Positions 41,483 through 53,000 of a DNA stretch of 64,000 nucleotides are shown in pieces; positions within the stretch are counted from its first letter, which is position 1, and every line of letters begins with the position of its first letter. The notes beneath the pieces are model-generated. The model had not been told where the DNA came from, ran no database searches, and saw nothing but the letters and a program-made list of their open reading frames with translations. The position numbers and the translations under genes were made by a program. The stretch comes from Pyropia yezoensis. Taxonomy: Eukaryota; Rhodophyta; Bangiophyceae; Bangiales; Bangiaceae. The stretch is from assembly GCA_009829735.1 (NCBI GenBank), contig CM020620.1:13389420-13453419 (forward strand), in the 5' to 3' direction.

Positions 41483-43915
41483 ATGCCAGCCCGACGCGTG
41501 CCGGAGGTCGTCAGCCACCTCCCTACGTCGCAGGAAATGTCCCAGCCCGCGGACGTCGATTCCACTGGCATTGCGCGCGCGGGCGGGGGTCGGGATTCCT
41601 CTACTTGGGCCGCGTCCCCTTTCAATTCATGTGGCACCGCGCTCGCACCCGCACCTGCGCCGCATCCAGCACCTGCGACGCGTCCAGCCCCCGATCCACC
41701 ATCAGCGCGGGCAGCTGCTGGTCTGGCCCCACCACCCCGTCGAGTCGGCGCGTTCCTAAGGAAGGCTGCGCTTCCTTCTCTCCGCCCGCTTGGTGTGCCG
41801 ACGACCGCTGCAGATGCGGGCGCTGCACGGCCGCCTCGCTGGGTGCCCGTGGTACCTGCGGCGGGCTCTACGCAGGCATCGCACCCTGCTGCCAGTTGGA
41901 ACGGAGACCATCCAGATGTACCGTCGCGGCTGCCATCTCTGGTGCTTCGTGAGGTCCCCTCCACGCAACCGAGCTTGGCAATGTCGCCTATTACGCCTCC
42001 GCCTGTTTCGCCCGACGAGCGAGCGGCAGCTGGGAGCATAACTTCCGTTGCCATAGCGGCCGCTGTCACCCCTCCTGGACTGTTGGGCGCTCCTAATCGG
42101 CCTGTTACATTTGGTCTCGTCACGCCTCCTCTCCAAGATCGGCTTCGAGTGCCAGCCACCCAGCGCACTTTGAGGTTCACTCCTCTCGCCACTGGGGACT
42201 CCGACCGGTCGCTGACGAAGGCTCCCATCGCTTCGACGCCTGCCAGGGCAAGCGTCACAGCAAAGGCAACGAAGGCTGTGCAGAAGTCTGCAGCGAGAAG
42301 CACCAAGGCGCGTGCCAAGCGAGCACTCCCCCTCGATATGGCGGTTGCGGTTCCGCCGCCTCCGCGTCCCCTCCCCGCTGGCTCTGCCGCTAAGCCCGGC
42401 GGCCGTAAAGGCAAAGACAAGGCGACTGCTCAAGCGACTGCTCAAGCGACTGCGGCCGCTGGAGCTCCCGACGCTGCAGCGGAGGAGACTTTTATCACTC
42501 TCTCGATCCTCACCCGAGTGCTTGCCGAGGGCATGCGTCCCGTGTGCTTGCAGCTGGCCAGTCTCTCTCAGCAGCTTGGCGATGTCAGCGATTCTGCTGG
42601 CAGGATCTCGACGAGTCTGCACCCTCAAGGCGTGGGGAGCGATCGCACGGCAAACGCGGTTGTTCAACTGCAAGGTGCCGTCCGAGGTGTCTTTGACGGC
42701 GTCGGCAAGCAGGTGAAGTCGGAGGCTGCCGGACGCGATGCGGATATTCGCGGCACGTCGGACCCGACGGACGAGGATGACAGGCTGCAGCTGGCCACTC
42801 GGAACGAGGGTGAAGTTCGCCGTGTGCGCGACGTGGCTAAGCAGATGATGTTGTTTGAAATTGTGTCGGCGAACGAGGGTCTTCACGTCATGCCCAGCGG
42901 TGCCCGAGTGCTCAACATTTGTTACCAGGCTACAGAGCACGTCCTTCGGGTTGACCGTGCGGGCGCGCAGGAGTATATGGAAAGCCGACGTCTGTTCATC
43001 AATGCGGAGGGCAAGGCAGCAGAGAAGAGGGCGCCTGTGTCAGAGAAGCTGAACCGGGTCAAGGATCACTTATTGGAGGCCCTGCGGAAGGTTTCAATGG
43101 CGACCTACTTTGAATCACTCGGCGTCGATGTCGCAGAACTCACCCAGGCAGAAGCGCATGGCTGGCTCAACGACTCACAGTACGCCAAGTCTGACCCGGC
43201 CAAGAAAGCCGCCAATGCCGCGATGAAGGCTCTCTTCCTGCGCACGGGACAGAGCGATCGGGTGGTGGCAGCGGCCATCGGTCAATGTGAGTATGTCATC
43301 GCATCTATGGGGCAAGTGGCGCTCATCGCATACTGGGCGTGTGTATCTTTTGAGAAGGTGGTTGGCGTCCGCAAGGCCCGCCATACTGGCAACGACGACG
43401 GCTCCTACGTGGGGTGGCGGGAGCACATGATACTGGTGAATACATTCCTGCGTCACCACACACGTGTGCAGGATGGTCTGCTGCTAAGTGACGGTGACGA
43501 AGAGCGCCGTGTACAACTTGTCGCTGACGACGGCACCTACACGGTTGATGAAGATGCTGTTGTAGCCGCAACTGACGGTTTCGCAGGTGGCTCAGGTGCG
43601 AGTGAAGGCGATCGTGCAGATGACACGGGTGGTGATCGTGGGTTGGGCGGCGGTCGTGCAAGTGACGACAGCCGTGCGGGCGACGACCGTGACGTGCGTG
43701 TGGACGCAATCGATGGCATGGAAGGCCTGCTGGAACTTTCCAATGGCGCCACCCGTGCGGCTCCGTCGGCGCCCTACGTGGGTGAGGTGCAGATGTTCGA
43801 GGCACCCCAGCCGGATGCGGACACCGACTGGGTCCAGCCTCGGGATGATCGCACTACTCTTTCAGGCAGTCTGGAAGAGCTGCTCGAGGAGGAGGAAATT
43901 GAGCTGCAGGAGTGA
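41483..43915 (+). CDS. uncharacterised 810-residue protein, divergent partner of the transposase gene
   Basis: Intact frame from ATG 41483 (context CACCATGCC) to TGA 43913-43915. About 330 N-terminal residues are Ala/Pro/Ser-rich and basic near KAVQKSAARSTKARAKRA. Next comes an ordered region (ITLSILTRVLAEGMRPVCLQL, then SEKLNRVKDHLLEALRKVS ... AKKAANAAMKALFLRTG). The C terminus is Asp/Gly-rich and acidic, ending LEELLEEEEIELQE. There is no intron signal and no recognised domain. It lies head-to-head with the transposase gene, an arrangement compatible with the accessory gene of a two-gene DNA transposon, but that is inference. A host gene is the alternative. Confidence 0.6.
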   Translation: MPARRVPEVVSHLPTSQEMSQPADVDSTGIARAGGGRDSSTWAASPFNSCGTALAPAPAPHPAPATRPAPDPPSARAAAGLAPPPRRVGAFLRKAALPSLRPLGVPTTAADAGAARPPRWVPVVPAAGSTQASHPAASWNGDHPDVPSRLPSLVLREVPSTQPSLAMSPITPPPVSPDERAAAGSITSVAIAAAVTPPGLLGAPNRPVTFGLVTPPLQDRLRVPATQRTLRFTPLATGDSDRSLTKAPIASTPARASVTAKATKAVQKSAARSTKARAKRALPLDMAVAVPPPPRPLPAGSAAKPGGRKGKDKATAQATAQATAAAGAPDAAAEETFITLSILTRVLAEGMRPVCLQLASLSQQLGDVSDSAGRISTSLHPQGVGSDRTANAVVQLQGAVRGVFDGVGKQVKSEAAGRDADIRGTSDPTDEDDRLQLATRNEGEVRRVRDVAKQMMLFEIVSANEGLHVMPSGARVLNICYQATEHVLRVDRAGAQEYMESRRLFINAEGKAAEKRAPVSEKLNRVKDHLLEALRKVSMATYFESLGVDVAELTQAEAHGWLNDSQYAKSDPAKKAANAAMKALFLRTGQSDRVVAAAIGQCEYVIASMGQVALIAYWACVSFEKVVGVRKARHTGNDDGSYVGWREHMILVNTFLRHHTRVQDGLLLSDGDEERRVQLVADDGTYTVDEDAVVAATDGFAGGSGASEGDRADDTGGDRGLGGGRASDDSRAGDDRDVRVDAIDGMEGLLELSNGATRAAPSAPYVGEVQMFEAPQPDADTDWVQPRDDRTTLSGSLEELLEEEEIELQE

Positions 43916-46250
43916 CTGGCCAAAGACACTTATTAGACTGACACAGTCCGGAGGGGGGGGTCGGGACTGGTGAGAGGTGGGGGGGGGGGGGGGGGGGGGG
44001 ATGAAGGCGTGGTCGGCTGGTGGGTGGGTAGGGGGATGAAGGGGTGGTGGAGGGGTGGTGGAGGGCGAGCACCATCCATGCCCGTCCACTGACTTGCGGA
44101 GCACCTCGAAATGTATTCGTGAAGACCACGATGTGGAAAGTTGCGAAGCAGCGTTGCGTTGCAACGGACGGGAGACTCGGATGGGTGCGGGGGTGGCCGG
44201 TGGGAGAACATGAGCGGGTGTGTCTGAGAGTGTGTTTAAGCGGACCAGAGGGGGATGCAGGGACAGTGGGCTCCTTGTGAGGGTGTCGTGGCAAGGGGAC
44301 GCTGCAGGCAGGCAGTGTTGGATTGGATACGTGCGTGAGAGCTCATTCTGTCCAGTGGTCGCTCGTCAGTGGCCTGTGACTGTACGCGCATGCATTCTTT
44401 GTCACTTGCTTTTTCTGACTTGGCACGTGTACTTTTCGTGTTATCTTTGACGTGGTTGTCTCTCCTTGTCGTGGTTGTCTCCTTTGTGACGTGACGGTCC
44501 TTCTGAGGCCTGGCCCGGTACTGAGTTGTAGACATGTGGCGCCGGTGCCTGGTGGTGGCCGGGTAGTATCCAAGCCGCGTGATTCACCCCGTGGCGGCGG
44601 CTTCCCAGGTGCAGGCTCACGGCACTGTAACGGACAGTGCGCCTCCGTTTACTGCAACAACTTCCGTGAGCGAGGAGTGTTCAAGTTCGTGTGGCGCACG
44701 CACGTAGAACGGCGCGACGTGCCACGTTGTGCTGTATGTCCCAGCGGCTGCGTGTGGGAGGGGGTCAGAGGTGGAAGAAACGTAATATCGGTAGGAATAC
44801 CAAGCCGCATCGACGGGGATAAAACCCCGGCCGGGAACCAAAAAAAAGTACCACATGGGCCGCGCTGCGGACTGGGTGTTCTGGTTCTCACTCGAGACCG
44901 ACGCTGAAACGTTAGCTGTACGGCGTGTATTGTATCGAGACTGTCAAGCTTTCGCTCGATGGAGAATGCCGTCGAGTCCCATCGAGCCGGGGTCCCATCG
45001 AGTCCCATCGGACTTCCATCGAAACCCTGCCTTAGCAGGGCTTCCGAGGCCCTTCGAGTTGCCGTCGAAATAAGGGTTTCGATGGGCTTTGAGCGGCAAC
45101 AGACGATGGCCCCACTCCTCGAAGGAGCGCTGCAACAAACCACCCACGCCAGCCCTCTCGCCCCGCCCGCCCACCCCCCCCCCAACGCTGCTTCGTCGCC
45201 TGCCCGCCGCTGCCGCTGCTGCCGCCACCGCTGCCGCGGCTGCCACCGGCGGCCGCTGCTCACGTCGCCGACACACGGCCGCCGCTGTCCCTGTGGCCGC
45301 CGCCGTGGCCGCCGCCGCTTCCGCTGCCGGTGCAGTAGTGGTGTCGGCGGCGGGGCGGTCGCGGCTGGCGCTCGACCCTCCCTGCGCAGTCAACCGACCA
45401 CCGCGCATGCCGTCCCCCCCCCCCCCCCCCCCGCCATCCCCTCTGCCCCCCCCCTCCGCCGCCCTCACCACCGCCCCCTCCACCCCGCATCCCGCAGCCG
45501 CTCGAGGCTGCCGCCAAGCCCGCCGTCGGTGGTAGCCGCCGCCGGCCGCTGCACCCCCCCCCCCTCGCCCAAGACACACCCCCTCCACCGCCACGGTTGC
45601 CTTCCCCACCTCCCCCCCCCCCCACCGGTCCATCCCCACAAGCCCCACCACCCGCCGGTCGGGTATCATTTTTTGTGCTCTCAGGTTAGGGGAGGGGCGG
45701 GGGGGGGGGGGGGGGAGGAAGGGTGGACAGCGCGGGGGGGGGGGGGGGGGGGGCGAGGGAGTTAGTTGAGTGGCTGGGGGGTTGGAGGAGGAGGGGGGGG
45801 GGAGGGGGAGGGGTTGGTTGCTGGGGGGGGATCGGGGCCGACGGGGCCGCTTGTGCCACCCGCCGCCCCCTGCCGGCCCTCCTCTTCCCCCCCCCGCGCG
45901 CGCGGGCGGGGAAGCCAACGCCGCCGCAGCACACCGGCGGCGGCGGCGCCCTTATAGGGGCGCCCCACGGTCGCAGCGTCGCCCTCCCCGGCACCCCCGC
46001 ACGTCGTCAACCGTCCCACCGCGAGCAGCCCGCCCGTAGAACCTGCTCGCCCTCCACCCCCCCCCCCCCTTCTTCCCTTCCCTCCCCGACTCTCTTCCCC
46101 CCCCACACTCCCCGCCCCCCACATCTTCCACCAAACCACCACCATACCCACCCACCTCACCCACCCCGCCCCTCCCCTCCACCTCCCCCCCCTTTCCCCA
46201 CCCCCCCCCCCCCCGCGAGCCCCCCTCCCCCCTCCCTCCTCACAGCCGCC
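43916..46250. other. intergenic, G/C homopolymer-rich, no clear gene
   Basis: Long G or C runs (43979-44000, about 45417-45433, 45700-45753 and others). A cluster of CCCATCGAG motifs lies at 44960-45010, and a 13-bp perfect inverted repeat pairs 45016-45028 with 45073-45085. Open frames around 45100-45900 are simple-sequence artefacts on both strands. Confidence 0.5.
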
Positions 46251-47161
46251 ATGGCCCGCCGTGGCCGCCGCTCTGCCGGCCGCCGCACCACCACCGCGGC
46301 GGTCGCGGCTGTGGCGCTGAACGCCGCCGCCGCCGCCGTGTCAGTCCGAGGCGCGCCCCTGGGCGGCCCTGTCGCTGCCGCCACGCCCGCGCGGCCGGTG
46401 TGGGCGGCGGCGGAAGCAGCGCAGGCGCGGCCGCTGCTGCTCCAGGACGGGGGCTGGGAACGGTGGTGGCCCCGGCGCTGGCAACGGTGGGGGCGCTGGT
46501 AGTGGGGCTGGTGGTGGCGGCGGCGGAGGCAGCGGCGGCGGCGGCGGTGGCGCTGGCGTCGGCGAAGGTGGTGGCGCTGGCTGCGCTGGCGCGCCGGCGC
46601 CCGGCAGCGGCGCTGGAGGGGATGGTCCGGGCGCCGGTGGAGATGGTTCGGGCGTCGGTGGCGGTGGTCCCGGCGCCGGTGGCGCTAGTCCGGGCGGCGG
46701 CGGCGGGGGCGGCGGCGGTGTTCCGGACGGCCCAGGTGCTAGTGGTGGCGGCGGTCCTGCAGGTGGCAGTGGCTGTGGCGGTGGCGGCGGCGCCGCTGGT
46801 AGCGGTGCTGGCGCGGCCTCTGATGGCGGTGCCGCGGCAAGGGCGGCGGCGCCGATGCCCCCCCTACTGCCGCTGGTGGCGGAGGTGGCGGCGGTGGCGG
46901 CGGCCCTGGGGCGCCGCTCCCACTGCCGCCCACGGACGGTCCGGCGCCCAGCGACGGCGCCGACGGTGCCGGTGAGGGCGGCGACGACGGCGGCGGCGGC
47001 GGCCCGGCGCCGACCGAGGAGGGCGCCGACGATGGCGGGCCGCCCATTGCCAACGGCCGCACGGCGGCGGCGACCGCGGGGGACGAGGTGGCGGGCGCCG
47101 GCGGTGGCGCCCAGGGCGGGCAGGGGGGGGCCGTGGGAAAGGTGCAGGCGCCCCTCCCTCT
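46251..47161 (+). other. possible Gly-rich or Ala-rich gene start, simple GGC-type repeat
   Basis: An ATG at 46251 opens a short Arg/Ala-rich frame (MARRGRRSAGRRTTTAAVAAVALNAAAA, signal-peptide-like) ending at 46502. From 46480 to 47110 the DNA is GGC/GGT-rich: one plus frame is Gly-rich, another Ala/Val-rich, and the minus strand is Pro-rich. The coding strand cannot be decided. The region is cut at 47162 by copy D. Confidence 0.3.
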
Positions 47162-47331
47162 TGTGGCAAAAACCACTAGCACACACGGCACCCAAGTTGG
47201 GGCGGTGTGCTAGGGCTGCCTCCCGTGTCGGGGGAACCGGAAGAAGTGCAAGTCGCACACACTCTGTCCCTGTTGTGGGGCAAACCCCCCACGGACAAAC
47301 AAGAGGATGGTGTGTGGTCCAACAGTTTCTT
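47162..47331 (-). repeat. 3' terminal repeat of copy D
   Basis: 170 bp homologous to the reverse complement of 56149-56318 and of 12450-12619. A conserved 640-bp stretch follows, leading to the antisense ORF start; copy D' shares it. Confidence 0.75.
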
Positions 47332-47968
47332 GGTCGGGACGGGGACGCAGGGCCAAGCCCCGCTGTCCCTCCCCTTATCCCCCCAGGGTCCACTCAGAAT
47401 CTCGCCACTCAGAATCTCCCACCCCAGCACCTGCCCACCGGGCCACACGAAAATTCAAGACGACAAATGCAGAAAACCCTCAAATCCAAGTTGGATTTAC
47501 TACTAAGCTTACTATCCCAAACTTAGGGAATATGGACCCAAATGCAGGGGGAGGAACGGATCAGGCTAGTGGCCTGCCGCCCCTTGCATGGCACGTGTTG
47601 CCCCCCTACCTGGGGGTCAATACTGCCACACTCCCCTCTCCTCAGTTCCGACCGACCCGGTCGGCCCTGTGAGGGGGCGTTGAAACGCACGTCTCGGCGT
47701 TGGGGGCGCGACTTGCTGTCCCCCATCGAGTACGTAACACGGATGTGGAGGCGGTCACGTTGAACGCCCCTCTCCTCAAGCTTGCCCACTCGGCAGCTTG
47801 CTCTCCTCAGTTCACACTTCACCATCACCACCACCTCCCCTTCACCTTCCACTGGGCCGCCCCACGCTGGGGAGGCCACCCGTATACCCACGATCCGAGT
47901 CCCCCTCAACTCGAGGCGGGTCTCGTGCTGCGATAGCCAGAGCGTCTCTCCCCAACTTGGGGAGAGCC
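47332..47968 (+). other. leader of the family 3 antisense ORF
   Basis: Non-coding DNA conserved with 12449-11817 of copy D' (reverse strand), including ATCCAAGTTGGATTTACTAC. It may belong to the 3' LTR or serve as promoter and 5' UTR for the antisense ORF. Confidence 0.5.
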
Positions 47969-49912
47969 ATGGCGACTCCGGGAGTGGAGACGGACTCTCT
48001 TGACGAGCGCATGGAGGACACCTCCTACGGGGCAGCACCCGCCGGGACTTCCGGCGGGGGCTCCGCGATCGCTCCGGGGTATGGGACTCCCGCGTCACCC
48101 GGCTTTGGGTTGACGGCGGGGTCTCCCCCGGAGGCGGGACAAGTTGTCCCGCGTGAGGCCTTGGGGCGGTGGTTTTACCCCGCTTGGCCTCTCTATGAGG
48201 AGGGGCTGACTGTTCTTCGCTGTGGCCGACTTGGCGCAGCGATGGGCCGGGCATGGGACCGCCTACGGGAGAAGTATCCCCGTAGGGTCGGGTTCCCTGC
48301 CGGCTTCAGGACGGACCAGTTTGCCTTCCTGGACGATGAGGAGGTTGAGGACGTTCAGCGTGCCAAGGCCATGGTGGACCGCGGGGGAACTTTCCCGGGT
48401 CCCGGCGACTTGCCGACCTTCACGTGGGACGCTGTGGCAACTCGCCCACCGTACCTCCACGAGGCCGATCCGCACACTCATCACTTTGATGTGCGGATGG
48501 AGAAAGACTTCCGGCGAGGTCCCTACTTGGTGACCTCGGCTCAACTTGAGTTTCCTCAACAGTCTGCTGCCAGTAAGGAGCAGTACTATCCGAAGAAGCC
48601 CGAGTGGTGGCCTCAAGTTGAGGTCCCCTACGGGTTCCCGGCGTTGTTGCCACGGTTGCTTGACCACTTCGGCTCCGTCATGTTGACGGCTGGCCCTGAT
48701 CACCTGGTGTGGGCCATGTTGGCCACCCAGTCGCTCCTCGAGGTCATGTCGACCTGGGTGTCCTGTGTTCAGCGGCGGGGGATGCTCTGGCATCTCCCCC
48801 TCCGACTCCTCCAAGGTTTGGAACAGCTCACCCCTCAGCTAGTTGCTGAGGGGTGCTCATCAGGACAACTCACTCTACTTGAGGAGATGCTCCGGCTCCA
48901 TAAGTTTATCGAGTGGGAGAGCATTGAGCACAAGTTGCGCCGCCCCACTCGTGGGCCCAAGGACGATGGCGCACTTCGCCAGTTCGTGTGGGTCGCTCGT
49001 GAACTTCACGACGGCCGTGTGGTCCTACGAGAGGGGTTGGGCATCGGGGACTACCCGTATGCCCCGGGGGTGGATCGCCACACTGCGCCACCCCCGGACA
49101 AGCCCATAGTTATGGCCGTGCCGTCCTATGATGACCATATGACTCAACCCACTGCGGGGGCCCTAAGTCGGGGTCGCAGTTACACCCGGGTACCTCCACC
49201 TCGGCGGGCCACTCCGCTTCCTCCTGTTCCTTTTCAACCTCACGGGAACATCCCGATCAGCGTGGCCGTGGAGTCTTCCACCCCGGTGTCCCCCAACTTG
49301 GGGGCCACCCTCCTGACGGTATACCCCAAGTTGGTGTCGCCGCCCACGCCTCTAACCTCAGAGATGATGATCACCACGTTGGTGCGCACCATTTCCTGGT
49401 TGGCCGCGTCGACCGCAACCCTACAGAGTTCCGAGACTCCTCAACTTGAAGAGCGCGTTCGTAATGTTGTGGCGACCGCGAGTTGCGAGTCGGTGGCGGA
49501 GTTTATGACGGCCGAGTTGGCTCGCATCGGGGCTATTATGTCCCATCCAGCCCCACTTAGGCGTGGCAAACGTCGCGCGAGCCGGGCATACTCGCCTCCT
49601 CGCCGTCGTCGCCGACACTCGCGGCGCTCTCCCTCCGTGTCGGAAGACGAGCTGTTTTACTCCGTCCCGGAGTCCTCGACTCCGTCAGAGTCGGAGTCGG
49701 TCCGGCGTCTGCGTCGCAAACTTGCGCGCAAGACTAAACAGAAGGGCAGCCGCGGTCGTCGCCACTTGCGCGACCGTGAGGGGGGCGGCGGTTCCGACTT
49801 GGAGCCGCCGGCCCCGCCGACTGGTGGGGAGCGGTATCGCCGTGGGTCTCGCCGCTCGCCTCCACGTGAGGGCGAGGGCCGTGGGGTTGGAGAGTCTAGC
49901 ATGCATGCCTAG
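47969..49912 (+). CDS. family 3 antisense ORF, copy D (647 residues)
   Basis: Intact from ATG 47969 (GAGAGCCATGGCG) to the stop at 49910-49912. It is homologous over its whole length to the copy D' ORF, with the same codon count. The N terminus contains SLDERMEDTSYG. The central globular part has RWFYPAWPLYEEGLTVLRCG, PHTHHFDVRMEKDFRRGPY, RRGMLWHLP (about residue 268) and EWESIEHKLRR. The C-terminal 120 residues are strongly Arg/Ser-rich (PPRRRRRHSRRSPS, RRLRRKLARKTKQK), suggesting nucleic-acid binding or nuclear targeting. No known domain is recognised. It is transcribed against gag-pol and ends 153 bp from the pol stop, convergent with it. Confidence 0.8.
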   Translation: MATPGVETDSLDERMEDTSYGAAPAGTSGGGSAIAPGYGTPASPGFGLTAGSPPEAGQVVPREALGRWFYPAWPLYEEGLTVLRCGRLGAAMGRAWDRLREKYPRRVGFPAGFRTDQFAFLDDEEVEDVQRAKAMVDRGGTFPGPGDLPTFTWDAVATRPPYLHEADPHTHHFDVRMEKDFRRGPYLVTSAQLEFPQQSAASKEQYYPKKPEWWPQVEVPYGFPALLPRLLDHFGSVMLTAGPDHLVWAMLATQSLLEVMSTWVSCVQRRGMLWHLPLRLLQGLEQLTPQLVAEGCSSGQLTLLEEMLRLHKFIEWESIEHKLRRPTRGPKDDGALRQFVWVARELHDGRVVLREGLGIGDYPYAPGVDRHTAPPPDKPIVMAVPSYDDHMTQPTAGALSRGRSYTRVPPPRRATPLPPVPFQPHGNIPISVAVESSTPVSPNLGATLLTVYPKLVSPPTPLTSEMMITTLVRTISWLAASTATLQSSETPQLEERVRNVVATASCESVAEFMTAELARIGAIMSHPAPLRRGKRRASRAYSPPRRRRRHSRRSPSVSEDELFYSVPESSTPSESESVRRLRRKLARKTKQKGSRGRRHLRDREGGGGSDLEPPAPPTGGERYRRGSRRSPPREGEGRGVGESSMHA

Positions 49913-50065
49913 TTGGCAGCTGCCTTGGTTGTGAGAGTGTGAGGGTTAGGGCTGTAGTTTCATGCCACTCTGCGTACCACTTCGACTTGAAGCACTCTCT
50001 TAACACTGTTACTCGGCCTTCCCTCACGTTGAGGGAGGGCTGTTGGGGTCTATCGCATTCCGGGC

Positions 50066-53000
50066 TCAGTAAGCCCGGACCTTCTCAGCGGGAAGGTCCT
50101 CCACATACTCCCACGTATCATCCTTGGCTTTGTAGCCAAACCAACGGACTTTCAACATGAGGCGGTCAGTGTCCTCATCCCAGCCGTGGTCGATGAACTT
50201 ATTGAACACGTACTCCTGCGGGCCCTGTTTGGCCGCAGGCAGTGAGGGGAGGCGCCACGCTTCCAACGCACGCGCCCAAGCTGGGTCGCCTGCAGGCGGT
50301 GGTGCAATTTTGACCACGTCCTGTCCGTTCACTGTGCGGACCCCATCGTCACTTTCGATGGTGAAGCGCCACCCATCAGTACGAAGGCCCTGGTACGGCC
50401 CCTTCGTCTGGAATACCAACTTACCCCCAGTTGCGGTGTGTGAGTGTACCAGCACCCAGTCACCCTGCTCGGGGACATGCTTAGCATTGCGCATCTTTTT
50501 GTCAAAGGTACGCTTGTAGCGCTTTTGTGCTTTGTCCATCTCAGCCCTGACTTTCGGGATGAGTTTTTCAAGCCTAGCAGCGAACTCCGCCTTACTCTCA
50601 GTAGGAGTAGGCGTACTGCCACCATCCTCCCTAGTTGGGAGCGACCGCCGCACGGCAATAGACCGCACGCGACGGGGGGTCACAAAAGCGAGGGGTACTT
50701 CCCCGGTAGGTGAGTGAACCTGCGAATTGTAGGCAGTGGTAAGAATAGAAATGTATTGGCCCCACGTTTTCACGTCCTCACTCACATAGTGTCGCAGCTG
50801 CCGAACAATAGTTTTGTTGAAGCGCTCCACCTGCCCATTAGTTTGTGGGTGGTAGGGGGTGGCATAGTTTGCCTTAACCCCAAACATATCCAGCACTCCC
50901 TGAAACAGTACAGACGCAAATTGCGGTCCATTGTCCGATAGTGTACTATCCGGAATGCCATACGCGGCAACCCAGTGGTCTACGAAGGCTGACACGACCG
51001 ACATGGCCGTGATCTCTGCCAGTGGGATCGCTCGCGTAAGTTTCGTGAAGCGGTCACAGATGACAAGGAGGTACTGGTTGCCCTCCTCGGTCACTGGCAG
51101 TGGCCCAAGGATGTCCATAGCTAACGCGGCAAATGGCTCCTTGGCCGGGAACAAAAGCATAGCCGTAGTAGGCCGCCGGTCCATCAGACGGTTCTGGGCA
51201 CAACTTGTGCAGGCAGCCACCCAACTATAGATGTCCACCACCATGGACGGCCAGTAGTACCTGGTCCTCAGGGTCTGGTACAGTTTACTAGACCCAGGGT
51301 GTCCACCCGTGGGAGCGTTATGCTCCCTCTGAAGGATACTGTCCTTGAGGGATGCGGGGACGACAAGTTGTTCGGTCCCCTGGAATACCCCCCTCCTCAT
51401 GAGGAGGCCATCGTCTCCCAGAAAGAACCGCGTCTCCGCCACTGTATCCAGTGTATCCCTCTGCGACTTGCAGAAGGGGTCCTCGGCCTGGGCCTTCACC
51501 ACCTCGTCCAGGGACAGGGGCAAGTACTTCTTGTTCCCTGGCGCCTCGGGGTTCAACACCTGACCCGAGCACGTGACTACCCCCACGATGGGGATGCCCT
51601 CATCGACTGGGTTAGTGTCCAGCCCCTCGGTAGGTACCCGAGAAAGGCCGTCGGAAAGGGCATGTTTCCTGCCAGGTCGGTACTCAATATCAAAGTTGAA
51701 GGGTGCCAGTCGCACCCTCCGCCGGTCGACACGAGTGTTCGTACAATCCGTCTTGAAGATGAACTGCAACGCGCGGTGGTCACAGCGGATGAGGAACTTC
51801 TCACCCTCTAGATAGTGACGATGTGACGTCACCGCCCACACCACTGCGAGTTCTTCCAACTCGGTGACGCCGTAGTTCTTCTCGGCCGAGTTCAGCCCCT
51901 TGCTGAAGTGTCCCACCGGCAAGTACTCCTTGTCCGGCTGCTGCTGAAGCAACACACAACCAAGTTGGTCGTGGCTCGCGTCCACATCCAGGATGTAGTG
52001 GCCTCCCAACTTGGGAATAGCCAAGATGGGGGGCTTTAGCAGAAGGTCCCGAAGAGTCTCAAAGGATTCCTGCTCCACCCGACTTGGGGGAGGCAGGTTC
52101 TTCGGTAGCGTTAAACTCACTAACTCATTGAACGGCTTCGCCACTTTGGCGAAGCCCTTGGTGAAGCGTCGGTACACGTTACACATCCCGAGGAAGCTCC
52201 TCATCTGGGTCTGGGTCCGGGGGTACTGAGCCTTACGGATGGCCCTCAAGTTCTTCTCGTTGACACTGAGACGCCCCGGACGGACAACATGTCCCAAGTA
52301 TTCCACCTCTTTAGTGAAGAGGTGGCACTTACTAGCCTTCAGTGACACACCGGCGTCAGCAAATAGCTTGAACACCTGGCCAAGATGGCCAATGTGTTCC
52401 TCCGGACTTCGGGAGAACACAATGATATCGTCCAGGTACACGAGACAGATCTGCCACCGTACTCCGGCCAGAATCATGTCCATAGCGCGCTGGAATGTTG
52501 CCGGCGCGTTACACAGGCCAAACGGTAGACGCTTGCACAGGTAGGTACCACAGTGACAGGTAAAGGTAGTTTTATGCCTGTCCTCCGGGGCAATGGGAAT
52601 ATGCCAGTACCCCGCGTTACAGTCCAGGGTAGAGAACACGTTCGCCTCCCCCAGAGAGTCCAGACAGTCGTCCATCTTAGGTAGGGGATAACTGTCCTTC
52701 ACCGTGCTCTCGTTGAGCTTACGGTCGTCGATACAGAACCGGGGGGTCCCATCAACTTTGGGGACGATAACCACCGGACTCGCCCACTCGGCGTTACTGG
52801 CCTCGATCACATCGAGGGCCTTCATGCGAGCAACTTGCTCCTTAACGAGGGCCCTTGAACGGGCTCCTCCCCTATACGGTTGTTGGCGTTTAGGGGGTGC
52901 ACCGGGCTTCAACTCGATCCGGTGTTGGGTAGCTCTCATGAGTCCCAATTGACCATCCCACAACTTGTGATATTGGTCCAAGAGGCGTTCAACTTGAACC

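Noticed and set aside
41353..42420. Minus-strand 355-codon frame
   Set aside because: Shadow of the plus-strand ORF at 41483-43915; Arg/Gly-rich composition typical of an antisense frame in GC-rich DNA.
45089..45918. Overlapping Pro-, Ala- and Gly-rich frames on both strands
   Set aside because: Simple-sequence poly-C/poly-G DNA; no domain and mutually exclusive frames.
46341..47393. Minus-strand Pro-rich 350-codon frame
   Set aside because: It is the complement of a GGC/GGT simple repeat and runs into the terminal repeat of copy D.
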